Assembly (NCBI GenBank): GCA_000817115.1
Contig: JUEO01000001.1
Span: 62,001 to 126,000, forward strand
Source of the DNA: a marine actinobacterium MedAcidi-G2B
Lineage (GTDB): Bacteria > Actinomycetota > Acidimicrobiia > Acidimicrobiales > MedAcidi-G1
Length of the DNA stretch: 64,000 bases
Direction of reading: 5' to 3'
Under the pieces are notes generated by a model. The model was given only the letters and a program-made list of their open reading frames with translations. It did no database searches and had not been told where the DNA came from. The position numbers and the translations under genes are program-made. Numbering within the stretch: the first letter of the stretch is position 1; each line of letters starts with the position of its first letter. Shown here in pieces: positions 17,583 to 26,579 of the stretch.

Positions 17583-19069
17583 TGTTTGCTGAATTACAAA
17601 CTATTCCAAGTCCAGAAGTATTGTGGTGGGCTTTAGTTCCGCTTCTCTTAACCGGGGGAGGTGCAGTAGTCCTTCTCACTTTTGCTTCGATAAAAAGTAA
17701 TCTTCCATCATGGTTTTCGGCTTTGTGGGTGGCTGGAATTTCCACAGCAGGCTTTATTTCTTTGTTCCCAATATGGAATCGCATTGCGGAAGAAGGCCCA
17801 AAAACATTTCTTGCAGGATCTGTAGGAGTGGATCACAGCTCAGTTTTCATTACAGGAATCCTCATTCTCGTAGTTATTGCGACAATCGCTCTAGCGCATC
17901 CTTATTTAAAACGAGAAGATCTACCAGAAGTGGAATTTTACGTCTTGTTGCTTCTTGCAGCTGCAGGAGGAATAGTGATGGCCTCCGCCAATGGGCTCAT
18001 AGTGATGTTCCTTGGAATAGAAATACTCTCCTTAGCCACTTATGTACTAGCGGCGTATCACTTGCGAAAAATTCAATCTCAAGAAGCAGCTCTCAAATAT
18101 TTCATACTTGGCGCATTTGCATCAGCCTTTTTGCTTTATGGAATTGCTTTAATTTATGGCGCAACTGGCTCCACAAATCTTATTGAAATTAAAGAGTGGC
18201 TTTCTGCAAATATTCTTTTTGATGATGGTCTTCTTTTAGCTGGATTCGCGATGTTGCTTGCAGGATTAGGTTTTAAAGTTGCTGCAGTCCCGTTTCATGC
18301 TTGGACTCCAGATGTATATCAAGGTGCACCAAGTCCTGTTGTCGGATGGATGGCAGCAGGGGTAAAAGCAGCTGGATTTGCAGCGCTCTTGCGGGTATTT
18401 GTAGCCACATTTGGCTCGTATGTGTCTGACTGGAGCCCAGCAATAGCAGCTTTAGCTATTGCTTCAGTTCTAGTTGGATCTATAGGAGCTGTTGTCCAAA
18501 CAGATGTTAAAAGGATGTTGGCTTATTCTTCGATAACTCATGCTGGATTTTTATTAATTGGAGTAGAAGCAGCAACTGAACGGGGTACAGCGGCAACGTT
18601 TACTTACCTCGCAATATATGCATTTCTTGCGACTGGAAGTTTTGCAGTTATTTCACTAGTTGGAGATCAAGGCGATAACCAACACGATCTAGAGGCCTAT
18701 AAAGGTTTAGGAATACGCAAACCAGTTCTAGCAGGAGCGTTCACGATTCTTTTACTTGCACAAGCCGGAGTGCCCTTTACTGCTGGGTTCATAGCAAAGT
18801 TTGGAGTTATAGCAGCAGCAGTTGAAGCTAGATCTTGGACACCCGCTATAGTCGCGATGCTAGCTACAGCGATCGCCGCTTTTGTTTATTTACGCATCAT
18901 TGTGAGCATGTATCTATCTGAGCCTTCCGAAGAAAAAGAACTATTTATCGATAATGGAGGCCGTGTAGTTATAGCAGTATCAGTGGCCTTAACTATTGTC
19001 GTAGGAATCTTTCCTTCACTGTTAGTAGATCTTGCAAAAGATGCAATCCCAATTTTGGTAGGAGGGTAA
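17579..19069 (+). CDS. nuoN: NADH-quinone oxidoreductase subunit N (operon 1)
   Basis: The product is 496 aa, the third antiporter-like subunit and last gene of operon 1. Family signatures are LGIEILSLATYVLAAY and KVAAVPFHAWTPDVYQGAPS. The stop codon is followed at once by an ATG that opens a 38-codon ORF reaching almost to the second nuoA. Confidence 0.96.
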   Translation: MMFAELQTIPSPEVLWWALVPLLLTGGGAVVLLTFASIKSNLPSWFSALWVAGISTAGFISLFPIWNRIAEEGPKTFLAGSVGVDHSSVFITGILILVVIATIALAHPYLKREDLPEVEFYVLLLLAAAGGIVMASANGLIVMFLGIEILSLATYVLAAYHLRKIQSQEAALKYFILGAFASAFLLYGIALIYGATGSTNLIEIKEWLSANILFDDGLLLAGFAMLLAGLGFKVAAVPFHAWTPDVYQGAPSPVVGWMAAGVKAAGFAALLRVFVATFGSYVSDWSPAIAALAIASVLVGSIGAVVQTDVKRMLAYSSITHAGFLLIGVEAATERGTAATFTYLAIYAFLATGSFAVISLVGDQGDNQHDLEAYKGLGIRKPVLAGAFTILLLAQAGVPFTAGFIAKFGVIAAAVEARSWTPAIVAMLATAIAAFVYLRIIVSMYLSEPSEEKELFIDNGGRVVIAVSVALTIVVGIFPSLLVDLAKDAIPILVGG

Positions 19070-19186
19070 ATGTTTAAATATTCATTTGGTTCCCCAAAGG
19101 CAGCCATTCCGGCAGATAATCTGTATTTAATGCCAATTATTCAGGGTTGGTGTTGGTCTTTGCCCATTGAAATAGTTAGGTTTTAG
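19070..19186 (+). CDS. Possible 38-aa small protein between the two nuo operons
   Basis: An ATG directly abuts the nuoN TAA. The GGAGGG stretch just upstream (in the last nuoN codons) could serve as ribosome-binding site. The 38-codon frame ends at 19186, four bases before the GTG of the next nuoA. The predicted peptide has several aromatic residues (QGWCWSLPIEI) but no membrane helix and no family I recognise. It could be a real small protein, a translational relay from nuoN to nuoA2, or chance. Confidence 0.35.
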   Translation: MFKYSFGSPKAAIPADNLYLMPIIQGWCWSLPIEIVRF

Positions 19187-19190
19187 TTCC

Positions 19191-19556
19191 GTGTCTGAGT
19201 TCCTTCGTAGTTGGTTGACCCTAGTTCTTTTTGGCGGCTTAGCCGTTGTTCTTGTGGGCACTTTTCTCGGATTGGGAAGTCTTATTCGTCCGCGTAAAGC
19301 CACACCTGAAAAGATCATCAACTATGAGAGCGGAGTAGATCCACAAGGGGACATGTGGAGCCAATCAAACATTAGATATTACGTTTTTGCACTGATGTTT
19401 GTATTGTTTGATGTTGAAGCTGTCTTTATCTTTCCATGGGCGGCACGACTCGAAATCTATGGTGTTTTCGGCTTAGTAGAGATGGCTATTTTCATTTTCA
19501 TTCTTGCTCTCGGGTTATTTTATGCTTGGCGGAAAGGTCTTCTTCGATGGGTTTAG
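19191..19556 (+). CDS. nuoA: Complex I subunit A, second copy (operon 2)
   Basis: The product is 121 aa with three helices. The family motifs are present as INYESGVDP and [12 protein letters not shown]. It starts with GTG at 19191. It is clearly divergent from NuoA of operon 1 and lacks the long C-terminal extension. It opens a second, 11-gene nuo operon. Its last 10 bases overlap the start of nuoB2. Confidence 0.93.
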   Translation: MSEFLRSWLTLVLFGGLAVVLVGTFLGLGSLIRPRKATPEKIINYESGVDPQGDMWSQSNIRYYVFALMFVLFDVEAVFIFPWAARLEIYGVFGLVEMAIFIFILALGLFYAWRKGLLRWV

Positions 19557-20047
19557 TAGAAAACGGCAAGCTTCCAAAACCATTAACAGCGCTACTTAAT
19601 GTCAGCCGGAAATATTCTCTTTGGGTGTATCAGTGGGGATTAGCTTGCTGCGCTATTGAAATGGGAGCCGCATTTGCTTCGCCTCGTTATGACGTGATGC
19701 GTCTTGGAGTAATTCCGTTTCCTGCAAGCCCTCGTCAAGCAGACATGGTTGTTATAGCGGGTACCGTGACAGACAAAATGGCTCCCGTGGTACGCAGACT
19801 TTATGAGCAGATGCCAGAACCAAAATATGTAATTTCTATGGGGTCATGCTCAAATAGTGGCGGACCATATTGGGATAGTTATTCAGTTACTAAAGGTGTT
19901 GATCAAATAATCCCAGTTGATGTTTATGTTCCTGGTTGCCCCCCAAGACCTGAAGCCCTATTAGAGGGGATAGTGCTGCTCCAAGAACGAATTGCATCAG
20001 AGGATATGACTGAGCGCTGGAACGGTGATCCAATTGTCGTCTCCTGA
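19547..20047 (+). CDS. nuoB: Complex I subunit B, second copy (operon 2)
   Basis: The product is 166 aa. All four N2 cluster ligands are kept: Cys34-Cys35 (LACCAIEMG), Cys101 (MGSCSNSGG) and Cys131 (VPGCPPRPE). I chose the ATG at 19547, inside the end of nuoA2, because a longer in-frame opening at 19436 lies entirely within nuoA2 coding sequence. The next gene starts within its 3' end. Confidence 0.95.
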   Translation: MGLVENGKLPKPLTALLNVSRKYSLWVYQWGLACCAIEMGAAFASPRYDVMRLGVIPFPASPRQADMVVIAGTVTDKMAPVVRRLYEQMPEPKYVISMGSCSNSGGPYWDSYSVTKGVDQIIPVDVYVPGCPPRPEALLEGIVLLQERIASEDMTERWNGDPIVVS

Positions 20048-20705
20048 AGAAACAAACGAAGAAGAAATTGAAATTCCAAAACGAGATGATGCTCGAGAAG
20101 ATTTGATAGCAAAATTAAAAGATGATCTAGGAGAATCACTTGTCGCTACAGAAATAATTGCGGAAATTGATGTTTGGGCACGTGTTTCAAAAGAAGCATG
20201 GTTAGAAACTGCACAAGTCCTTTTGAAACGCTACAACATGAAGTATTTCAATTTCCTTTCAGCTATTGATTGGCTACCGTCACCTTTCGGCCGTGATATG
20301 GATGCTCAAGTAGATCAACCAGAACCAGTTACACCAGAAGAAATGACTTGGGGAACAACAGGAGGAGAAACAAGATTCCAACTATTAGCAAGAGTGCATG
20401 ACCCAGAAAACCATTTGGGGATTTCTTTAAAAGTTGATTTAGAGGACAACGATCTCTCTATTGAATCATGGTCTTCTATTTATCCTGGAGCAGACTGGCA
20501 CGAACGAGAAGTTTCTGAAATGTTCGGAATCACTTTCTTAAATCACCCTAACCCAGTGAAGCTGTATCTCCCAGGAGATTTTGAGGGTTATCCGATGAGA
20601 AAAGATTTCGCTTTACTTGCTCGCCGGATAAAACCATGGCCGGGCATAGTCGATGTTGAAGATATGCCTGGAGAAGAGTCCGAAGAAGATGAGGTGGATG
20701 CATGA
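20025..20705 (+). CDS. nuoC: Complex I subunit C, second copy (operon 2)
   Basis: The product is 226 aa, longer than NuoC1. The core motif [16 protein letters not shown] is present near residue 165, and the MRKDF ending follows. The N-terminal 60 residues are acidic, and an insert of about 25 residues lies around 90-115. The predicted start is a GTG at 20025, overlapping nuoB2 by 23 bp. A TTG at 20034 is an alternative. It overlaps nuoD2 as ATGA. Confidence 0.9.
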   Translation: MIQLSSPEETNEEEIEIPKRDDAREDLIAKLKDDLGESLVATEIIAEIDVWARVSKEAWLETAQVLLKRYNMKYFNFLSAIDWLPSPFGRDMDAQVDQPEPVTPEEMTWGTTGGETRFQLLARVHDPENHLGISLKVDLEDNDLSIESWSSIYPGADWHEREVSEMFGITFLNHPNPVKLYLPGDFEGYPMRKDFALLARRIKPWPGIVDVEDMPGEESEEDEVDA

Positions 20706-21874
20706 GCGACACCGCTGACACCAAACAAATGGCTTACATAGCTGCACAGGCAGCAGATGCCAGAGTCAATCTTGAAATTGAAACAGAAGGAATGACTCTC
20801 AATATTGGACCACAACACCCAGCTACACATGGGACCTTGCGTATCGTGGTCAGGCTTGATGGAGAACAAGTCATTTCAGCTGAACCACTTATGGGGTATA
20901 TGCATCGGGGCTACGAAAAATTAACTGAGGTACGGACCTACCCACAAGTCACAACTCTGGTTAACCGAATTGACTGGTTAGGAAGTTTTGCTAACGAAGT
21001 CCCATTTATTCTTGCAGCAGAGCAGTTGATGGAAGTAGAAGCCCCGCCGCGAGCTCAATGGATACGCACGGCTCTCTTTGAAATGTCACGTATCGCAAAT
21101 GTAGTCCTTTTCCTTGGAGACATGGGAGTGCAACTAGGAGCCGTTACTCCTGTGTTTTTCGCTTTTCGCGACCGGGAATTTATTTTGAACCAGATTGAGG
21201 CAGTAACGGGTGGAAGATTCCATCCGAACTTTGATCGGATCGGTGGTTTAAAAGATGATCTCCCAAAGGGCTGGATAGATGAAACACGAGGAGTACTCAA
21301 AAGAATTCGGAACTTCTGTGATGAAATTGAAACTCTGGTTGTCGGGAATGAAATTTTCCAATCACGGACAAGAAACATTGGGGTCATACCTGCTGACATT
21401 GGTCTTTCCTACGGGTTATCAGGAGCAAATATTCGTTCTAGTGGAGTTGATTGGGATATACGACGAGACGGTGGGGTAGGACTAGTCCACAACGAATTAG
21501 ATTGGAAAGTATGGACGCACCCTGATGGTGATTCATTCGCACGATTCTGGGTACGTCTGCAGGAAGTACGTGAATCTTGCACCATGATTGAACAAATTCT
21601 TGATGGAATACCATCTGGTCCAGTTATGGCCAAAGTGCCAAGAATAATAAAAGTCCCAGCAGGCGAAGCTTATGTAGAGACTGAGAATCCACTTGGAGTT
21701 ATGGGATACTACGTTATTTCAAAAGGAGACTTAACTCCTTTCCGTGTGAAAATTCGATCTGCCTCTTTCAACAACGTGTCAATTACCCCTTGGTTGCTTA
21801 AAGGAGTTTACGTCCCAGACGTAATCTCAATCTTGGCAAGTTTGTATTTCATATTGGGCGACATAGACCGATGA
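20702..21874 (+). CDS. nuoD: Complex I subunit D, second copy with altered quinone-site residue (operon 2)
   Basis: The product is 390 aa, 49-kDa family. The quinone-site His (His43 in HPATHGTLRI) is present. The segment that reads RMDY or RIDY in other complex I 49-kDa subunits reads NRIDWLGSF here, so Trp92 replaces the quinone-headgroup Tyr (Thermus Tyr87, NuoD1 Tyr108). Arg69 in GYMHRGYEK matches the arginine methylated in human NDUFS2, whereas NuoD1 has Thr there. The protein ends GDIDR instead of GEVDR. It is translationally coupled to nuoC2 and nuoH2. Confidence 0.95.
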   Translation: MSDTADTKQMAYIAAQAADARVNLEIETEGMTLNIGPQHPATHGTLRIVVRLDGEQVISAEPLMGYMHRGYEKLTEVRTYPQVTTLVNRIDWLGSFANEVPFILAAEQLMEVEAPPRAQWIRTALFEMSRIANVVLFLGDMGVQLGAVTPVFFAFRDREFILNQIEAVTGGRFHPNFDRIGGLKDDLPKGWIDETRGVLKRIRNFCDEIETLVVGNEIFQSRTRNIGVIPADIGLSYGLSGANIRSSGVDWDIRRDGGVGLVHNELDWKVWTHPDGDSFARFWVRLQEVRESCTMIEQILDGIPSGPVMAKVPRIIKVPAGEAYVETENPLGVMGYYVISKGDLTPFRVKIRSASFNNVSITPWLLKGVYVPDVISILASLYFILGDIDR

Positions 21875-22902
21875 GTGTTGTATTAGCAGACCTCGCGTAT
21901 TGGCAGGAAACCACCATCAGACTTGTTGTTGGGCTAATAGCGGTACTCCTCCCAGCTGGAACATTGGTGTACCTTTTCCTATTTAAAATGATGAGTTTTA
22001 TGCAGAGCAGACTTGGGCCAATGGAAGCTGGACCGTATGGCTCACTGCAACTTCTAGCCGAAGTAGGCAAATTTCTACAGAAAGAAGACATTGTGCCACA
22101 AGCCGCAGACCGGCTTATTTTTAAACTGGCACCATTTGTGGTACTCATATCCACTTTCCTTTTAATCTTAGTTATCCCAGCTGGACCGGATCTTTGGTTC
22201 ATAGATGTGGATACCGGAATATTTCTTGGTCTCGCTGTTTCATCAATCTCTGTCATAGGAATTCTCATGGCAGGATGGGCTTCATCTTCAAAATATTCTT
22301 TGCTTGGGGCCCTACGAGCTACTGGTCAGCTCATTGCCTATGAACTCCCAATGGTTTTAGCAGTAGTCGGAGTCATTATTCAGGCTGGAACGTTGAATGT
22401 GCAAGAGATAGTGATGGCGCAAGCCACAGGAGAAATTTTCGGTTTCGGAGGGATCGGCAATCCATATGTTATTACACAATTTGTTGGATTCTTAATTTTC
22501 TTGATTGCTGTTCAGGCAGAACTCACACAGCCTCCATTTGATATGCCGGTTGCCGAATCAGAACTCGTGACCGGTTATCTCACCGAGTACTCCGGCTTAC
22601 GATTCTTAATGTTCTTTATTGGAGAGTTCGCAACCGCTGCTATCTTCTCTGCGTTAGCAGCCACGCTCTTCCTTGGAGGATGGTACGTCCCGGGACTTGA
22701 AGCAACAGATAACCTCTTTAATGTTATTGGCCCAATTATTTTGCTTGGGAAAATGCTTCTAGTTGCTTTCTTTATTTTTTGGTTTCGATTTACTTATCCA
22801 AGATTTAGAGAAGATCAACTTCAACAATTGGCATGGAAAGTTCTCATTCCACTTTCATTGGTCAATATCGTAATTACAGGTGTTCTTAAGGTGGTCTTTT
22901 AA
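21871..22902 (+). CDS. nuoH: Complex I subunit H, second copy (operon 2)
   Basis: The product is 343 aa, a quinone-tunnel membrane subunit. Conserved features include [34 protein letters not shown] and [14 protein letters not shown]. It is shorter than NuoH1 mainly at the C-terminus, where the protein ends just after the last helix. A four-base overlap joins it to nuoD2. Confidence 0.95.
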   Translation: MSVVLADLAYWQETTIRLVVGLIAVLLPAGTLVYLFLFKMMSFMQSRLGPMEAGPYGSLQLLAEVGKFLQKEDIVPQAADRLIFKLAPFVVLISTFLLILVIPAGPDLWFIDVDTGIFLGLAVSSISVIGILMAGWASSSKYSLLGALRATGQLIAYELPMVLAVVGVIIQAGTLNVQEIVMAQATGEIFGFGGIGNPYVITQFVGFLIFLIAVQAELTQPPFDMPVAESELVTGYLTEYSGLRFLMFFIGEFATAAIFSALAATLFLGGWYVPGLEATDNLFNVIGPIILLGKMLLVAFFIFWFRFTYPRFREDQLQQLAWKVLIPLSLVNIVITGVLKVVF

Positions 22903-22904
22903 CA

Positions 22905-23411
22905 ATGAGAAAAATCAAATTACCCGGTCTAATCAAAGGATTAGGGGTTACTTTCAAAACTCTTGTCAGAACACTTACTAAGGGGTCACACACGGTCCAG
23001 TATCCACATGTGAAAGAATCTCCACCCCCACGGGCAAGAGGAGTAATTGCTCTTCATGAAGAAAACTGCACCGCATGCATGCTTTGCGCACGAGAATGTC
23101 CAGACTGGTGTATTTATATTGAAGGCCATAAATATAAAGCTCCTCCGCGTCGTCCTGGAGGAAAGCCAAGAAAGAAAAACGCACTCGACCGCTTCGATAT
23201 TGACTTTTCTCTTTGTATGTTCTGTGGAATATGCGTTGACGTTTGCCCATTTGAGGCATTGTTCTGGACCCCTGAATATGAATATTCAGAACTAAAAATC
23301 GCCGACCTTCTTCATGACAAAACTTTGCTCAGCCAATGGATGGAAACAGTACCTGATTTTGAAGATTATGAAGCAGGCAGCGAGGCAAAGAAATTGACGG
23401 TTCCCCAATGA
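22905..23411 (+). CDS. nuoI: Complex I subunit I, second copy (operon 2)
   Basis: The product is 168 aa. Both [4Fe-4S] motifs are intact: [15 protein letters not shown] and [15 protein letters not shown]. The region between them is basic and proline-rich ([14 protein letters not shown]). In an enzyme lacking NuoEFG, this subunit would be the probable point of electron entry from another donor. That last statement is inference. Confidence 0.95.
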   Translation: MRKIKLPGLIKGLGVTFKTLVRTLTKGSHTVQYPHVKESPPPRARGVIALHEENCTACMLCARECPDWCIYIEGHKYKAPPRRPGGKPRKKNALDRFDIDFSLCMFCGICVDVCPFEALFWTPEYEYSELKIADLLHDKTLLSQWMETVPDFEDYEAGSEAKKLTVPQ

Positions 23412-23953
23412 GCGTATATGCCGAGATGGTGGGTCTTGACCCTTTGACCAGCGGTGAAGTTGTAGTTGCGCAAAACATTGCGTTTGGCTTGATCGCTGTC
23501 ATTATGCTCTTTAGCGCTCTTCGCATGGTTACAACTCGGAACGTGGTACATGCTGCCTTATATCTCGTTATTGTGCTTGCTGGTTCAGCCGCAATTTTCA
23601 TCTTGCTTGGTGCAGAATTTGTTGGAGTTACACAAGTTTTGGTTTATATCGGAGCGATAGTTGTTCTGTTTCTTTTTGGGATCATGCTTACTCGAGGAGC
23701 TTTGGGCGTAGATGAAGAGGAAAAAGGAGAGCAGCGCCTAATGTCCTGTTTAGTCGCTGGTCTTCTCGCGATTGTTACTGCTGGAGCATTGATTAATACT
23801 TTCTCTGATGCTGAATTAACACGTAGTTCTCCAAGTACTACTGCCACTGTTGGAGACAGCATTTTCAGTCAATTCATTATCCCGTTTGAGGCTATATCTG
23901 TGCTTCTCCTCGCAGCACTTATCGGCGCAATCGTAGTAGCGAGGAAAGATTGA
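23408..23953 (+). CDS. nuoJ: Complex I subunit J, second copy (operon 2)
   Basis: The product is 181 aa, a five-helix membrane subunit. The conserved third-helix signature [20 protein letters not shown] is present. The four-base overlap with nuoI2 and single-base spacing to nuoK2 show a compact operon. Confidence 0.94.
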   Translation: MSVYAEMVGLDPLTSGEVVVAQNIAFGLIAVIMLFSALRMVTTRNVVHAALYLVIVLAGSAAIFILLGAEFVGVTQVLVYIGAIVVLFLFGIMLTRGALGVDEEEKGEQRLMSCLVAGLLAIVTAGALINTFSDAELTRSSPSTTATVGDSIFSQFIIPFEAISVLLLAALIGAIVVARKD

Positions 23954-23954
23954 T

Positions 23955-24254
23955 ATGTATTTAAATCAATTCCTCTTACTTTCTGCAGCGTTATTCGCCA
24001 TAGGCGTTTACGGCGTATTAGCCCGCCGCAATGGAGTTTTAGTACTCATGTCAATTGAGTTGATACTCAATGCAGTGAATATAAATCTGGTCTCTTTCGC
24101 AGCCTTTCAAGATTCTATTTCAGGAGAAGTATTTGCTCTTTTTGTAATAGCCGTAGCAGCAGCAGAAGTAGGCGTAGGTCTAGCCATGATTCTTCTTCTA
24201 TACCGTAATCGCAGAAACATTGATCTCACAGAGATCGACTTGATGAAGGGTTAA
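23955..24254 (+). CDS. nuoK: Complex I subunit K, second copy (operon 2)
   Basis: The product is 99 aa with three helices. The two buried glutamates are in SIELILNAVN and AAAEVGVGLAM. Length and motifs are standard. nuoL2 begins at the next base after the stop. Confidence 0.95.
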   Translation: MYLNQFLLLSAALFAIGVYGVLARRNGVLVLMSIELILNAVNINLVSFAAFQDSISGEVFALFVIAVAAAEVGVGLAMILLLYRNRRNIDLTEIDLMKG

Positions 24255-26567
24255 ATGGTGACAGAACTCTTCATCTTTGCAGAATCAGCATCACAAAGTG
24301 GGCTGCCTCTTGGAATTACTTCAGGAGGAGCATGGCTACTTCGTAACGCATGGCTGATTCCGTTATTACCTGCTCTTTCATTTCTCGGAATTCTATTTTT
24401 TGGGAAACGCATGCCCCGAAAAGGAGCAGAACTTGGCATAGCAGCCGTGGGTATAGCTTTTGTTTTAGCAGTCCTTACTGGATTGGCATGGCTGGATCAT
24501 CGGGACAACTACCACGGTGAAGAAACACATCTAGCAGTCGCAGCAGTTGAACACCATGGAGAAATTTCTCATGATGAACATCATGACGATTCGCACGATG
24601 AGCACGCGGCATCAGGGCACTCCGAATCAGGGCACCACGCGACCCATTCCTCACTAGCCGTCTCAAACACTGTCACATGGTTCCAGACAAATGGAGTAGA
24701 TATCTCAGTAGGAGTTCTAGTGGACGGACTCTCCGTGATGATGCTTTTCGTAGTCACTTTGGTATCTCTACTTGTCCACATATATTCGACCGATTATGTA
24801 GGCGGAGACCGGCGTTACACCCACTACTTCGCATTCCTGTCTCTGTTTAGCGCATCAATGCTCACACTTGTAATTTCAGAAAACACTTTACAATTGCTGG
24901 TCGCATGGGAATTGGTAGGCGTCTGTTCTTTCGCTCTAATCGGCCACTGGTGGGAAGAAAAACCAAACAGCGATGCAGCACTCAAAGCATTTCTTACCAA
25001 CCGAGTAGGCGACATGGGCCTTTTAGTCGGAGTAACGATTCTGTTCTTCTCTGTCGGTTCTGTTTTACCAGACACATTCGGATCATTTTCAATCGCAGCC
25101 ACAAACGCTGTTGCAAACAATGGGCTACTTTCTCACACAGCGCTACTAGTCGCTGCCACCTGTTTGATGGCAGCAGTAATGTCGAAATCCGGGCAGTTCT
25201 TTCTCCATACATGGCTACCGGATGCCATGGCCGGACCCACACCAGTCTCAGCCCTTATTCACGCAGCAACAATGGTCGTTGCTGGCGTATTCATGATCGC
25301 TCGACTTTACGGAGTGTTCTTTGAAGGACTTTCAATAGGAGGCTCATCAATAAACCTCATGGCGTTAGTTGGAGGCATAACCACGCTTGTTGGAGCTTCT
25401 TTAGCCTTTGTTCAACGCGACATAAAGAAGGTTTTGGCCTATTCAACAATTTCCCAACTTGGCTACATGGTGCTTGCCTTAGGAGTAGGCGCTTGGACTG
25501 CTGCAGTATTTCACTTGTTCACCCACGCGTTCTTTAAAGCCTGCCTCTTCTTAGGGTCAGGATCTGTTGCACATGCGGTGCATAGCTTTGATATGAAGTC
25601 GGATATGGGAGGCATGAGAAAAGCCATGCCACACACCTACCGCACGTTCATTATTGGATCCATTGCCTTAGCGGGACTTCCCCCGCTAGCAGGCTTCTGG
25701 TCTAAGGATGAAATACTCGCCGGAACTGGAGGCTGGGGCTTATTTGGCGGCACTGGCGGCAATGGCTCCTATACCTTAATGCTTGTTATGGGCATGATTA
25801 CTGCCGCTTTGACCGCCGCCTACATGACTCGATGCGTGTATCTCACATTCTTTGGAGAATTCCGAGGTCACGGAGACGTACATGAATCCGGACCCCGCAT
25901 TGTGGCACCCCTCTGGATTCTGGCTGGACTTGCAATAGTCGCCGGACTTTTCAACCTTCCAAAAGGCTTCCAACTTGTTCCAGATTCCTTCCAGGAACGT
26001 TTTGGTCATTACGTTGAACCCGTCGCTGGTTACTTCCCCACAATAAGCCACGCCACACCATCATGGTCTCTAGCTATCATCTCTACACTCGTAGTGATAG
26101 GAGGTGCCTCCGCTGCTTGGTGGTACTACTTTGTCAAAGTAGAGGCTGCTTCAAAAGCAAGTGGCAAGAGCCTTACTGAGTTACCGAATGGACCGACTAC
26201 TACATATCCATTAGCAAAAATTATTCACAATATTCTTGATAAGAAATACTACTTAGACCATCTTTACACTGGCATAATTGCTGGTGGAACAAAGGGCCCG
26301 CTCGCTCGCATGGCCTACCGCTTCAACCAACAAGTGATCGACGGAACAGTTGATCGCGTTGGAGAAACAGCGGTTAAGTCTGGACAATTTGTCTATGACA
26401 AAATCGATCAACTTGTGGTCGATGGAGCAGTCAATACCTCCGGACGTCTCTCTTCAGAGGCGGGCGGAGAACTACGTAAAATTCAGTCCGGAAAGGTCCA
26501 AAGCTATGCAGCAATTTTATTTGCAGCAGCCACGGTTCTTGCCGGAATATTGATCGTCATCGTTTAG
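24255..26567 (+). CDS. nuoL: Complex I subunit L, second copy with His-rich loop (operon 2)
   Basis: The product is 770 aa, an antiporter-like subunit. WELVGVCSFALIGHWW and SGQFFLHTWLPDAMAGPTP are intact. Residues about 82-131, between the second and third predicted helices, contain 14 His together with many Asp/Glu and Ser (for example SHDEHHDDSHDEH), a likely metal-binding low-complexity loop. The loop position differs from the coiled-coil insert of NuoL1. The C-terminal helical part (VIDGTVDRV and similar) is the lateral-helix region. Confidence 0.95.
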   Translation: MVTELFIFAESASQSGLPLGITSGGAWLLRNAWLIPLLPALSFLGILFFGKRMPRKGAELGIAAVGIAFVLAVLTGLAWLDHRDNYHGEETHLAVAAVEHHGEISHDEHHDDSHDEHAASGHSESGHHATHSSLAVSNTVTWFQTNGVDISVGVLVDGLSVMMLFVVTLVSLLVHIYSTDYVGGDRRYTHYFAFLSLFSASMLTLVISENTLQLLVAWELVGVCSFALIGHWWEEKPNSDAALKAFLTNRVGDMGLLVGVTILFFSVGSVLPDTFGSFSIAATNAVANNGLLSHTALLVAATCLMAAVMSKSGQFFLHTWLPDAMAGPTPVSALIHAATMVVAGVFMIARLYGVFFEGLSIGGSSINLMALVGGITTLVGASLAFVQRDIKKVLAYSTISQLGYMVLALGVGAWTAAVFHLFTHAFFKACLFLGSGSVAHAVHSFDMKSDMGGMRKAMPHTYRTFIIGSIALAGLPPLAGFWSKDEILAGTGGWGLFGGTGGNGSYTLMLVMGMITAALTAAYMTRCVYLTFFGEFRGHGDVHESGPRIVAPLWILAGLAIVAGLFNLPKGFQLVPDSFQERFGHYVEPVAGYFPTISHATPSWSLAIISTLVVIGGASAAWWYYFVKVEAASKASGKSLTELPNGPTTTYPLAKIIHNILDKKYYLDHLYTGIIAGGTKGPLARMAYRFNQQVIDGTVDRVGETAVKSGQFVYDKIDQLVVDGAVNTSGRLSSEAGGELRKIQSGKVQSYAAILFAAATVLAGILIVIV

Positions 26568-26579
26568 GAGACGGCCAGC

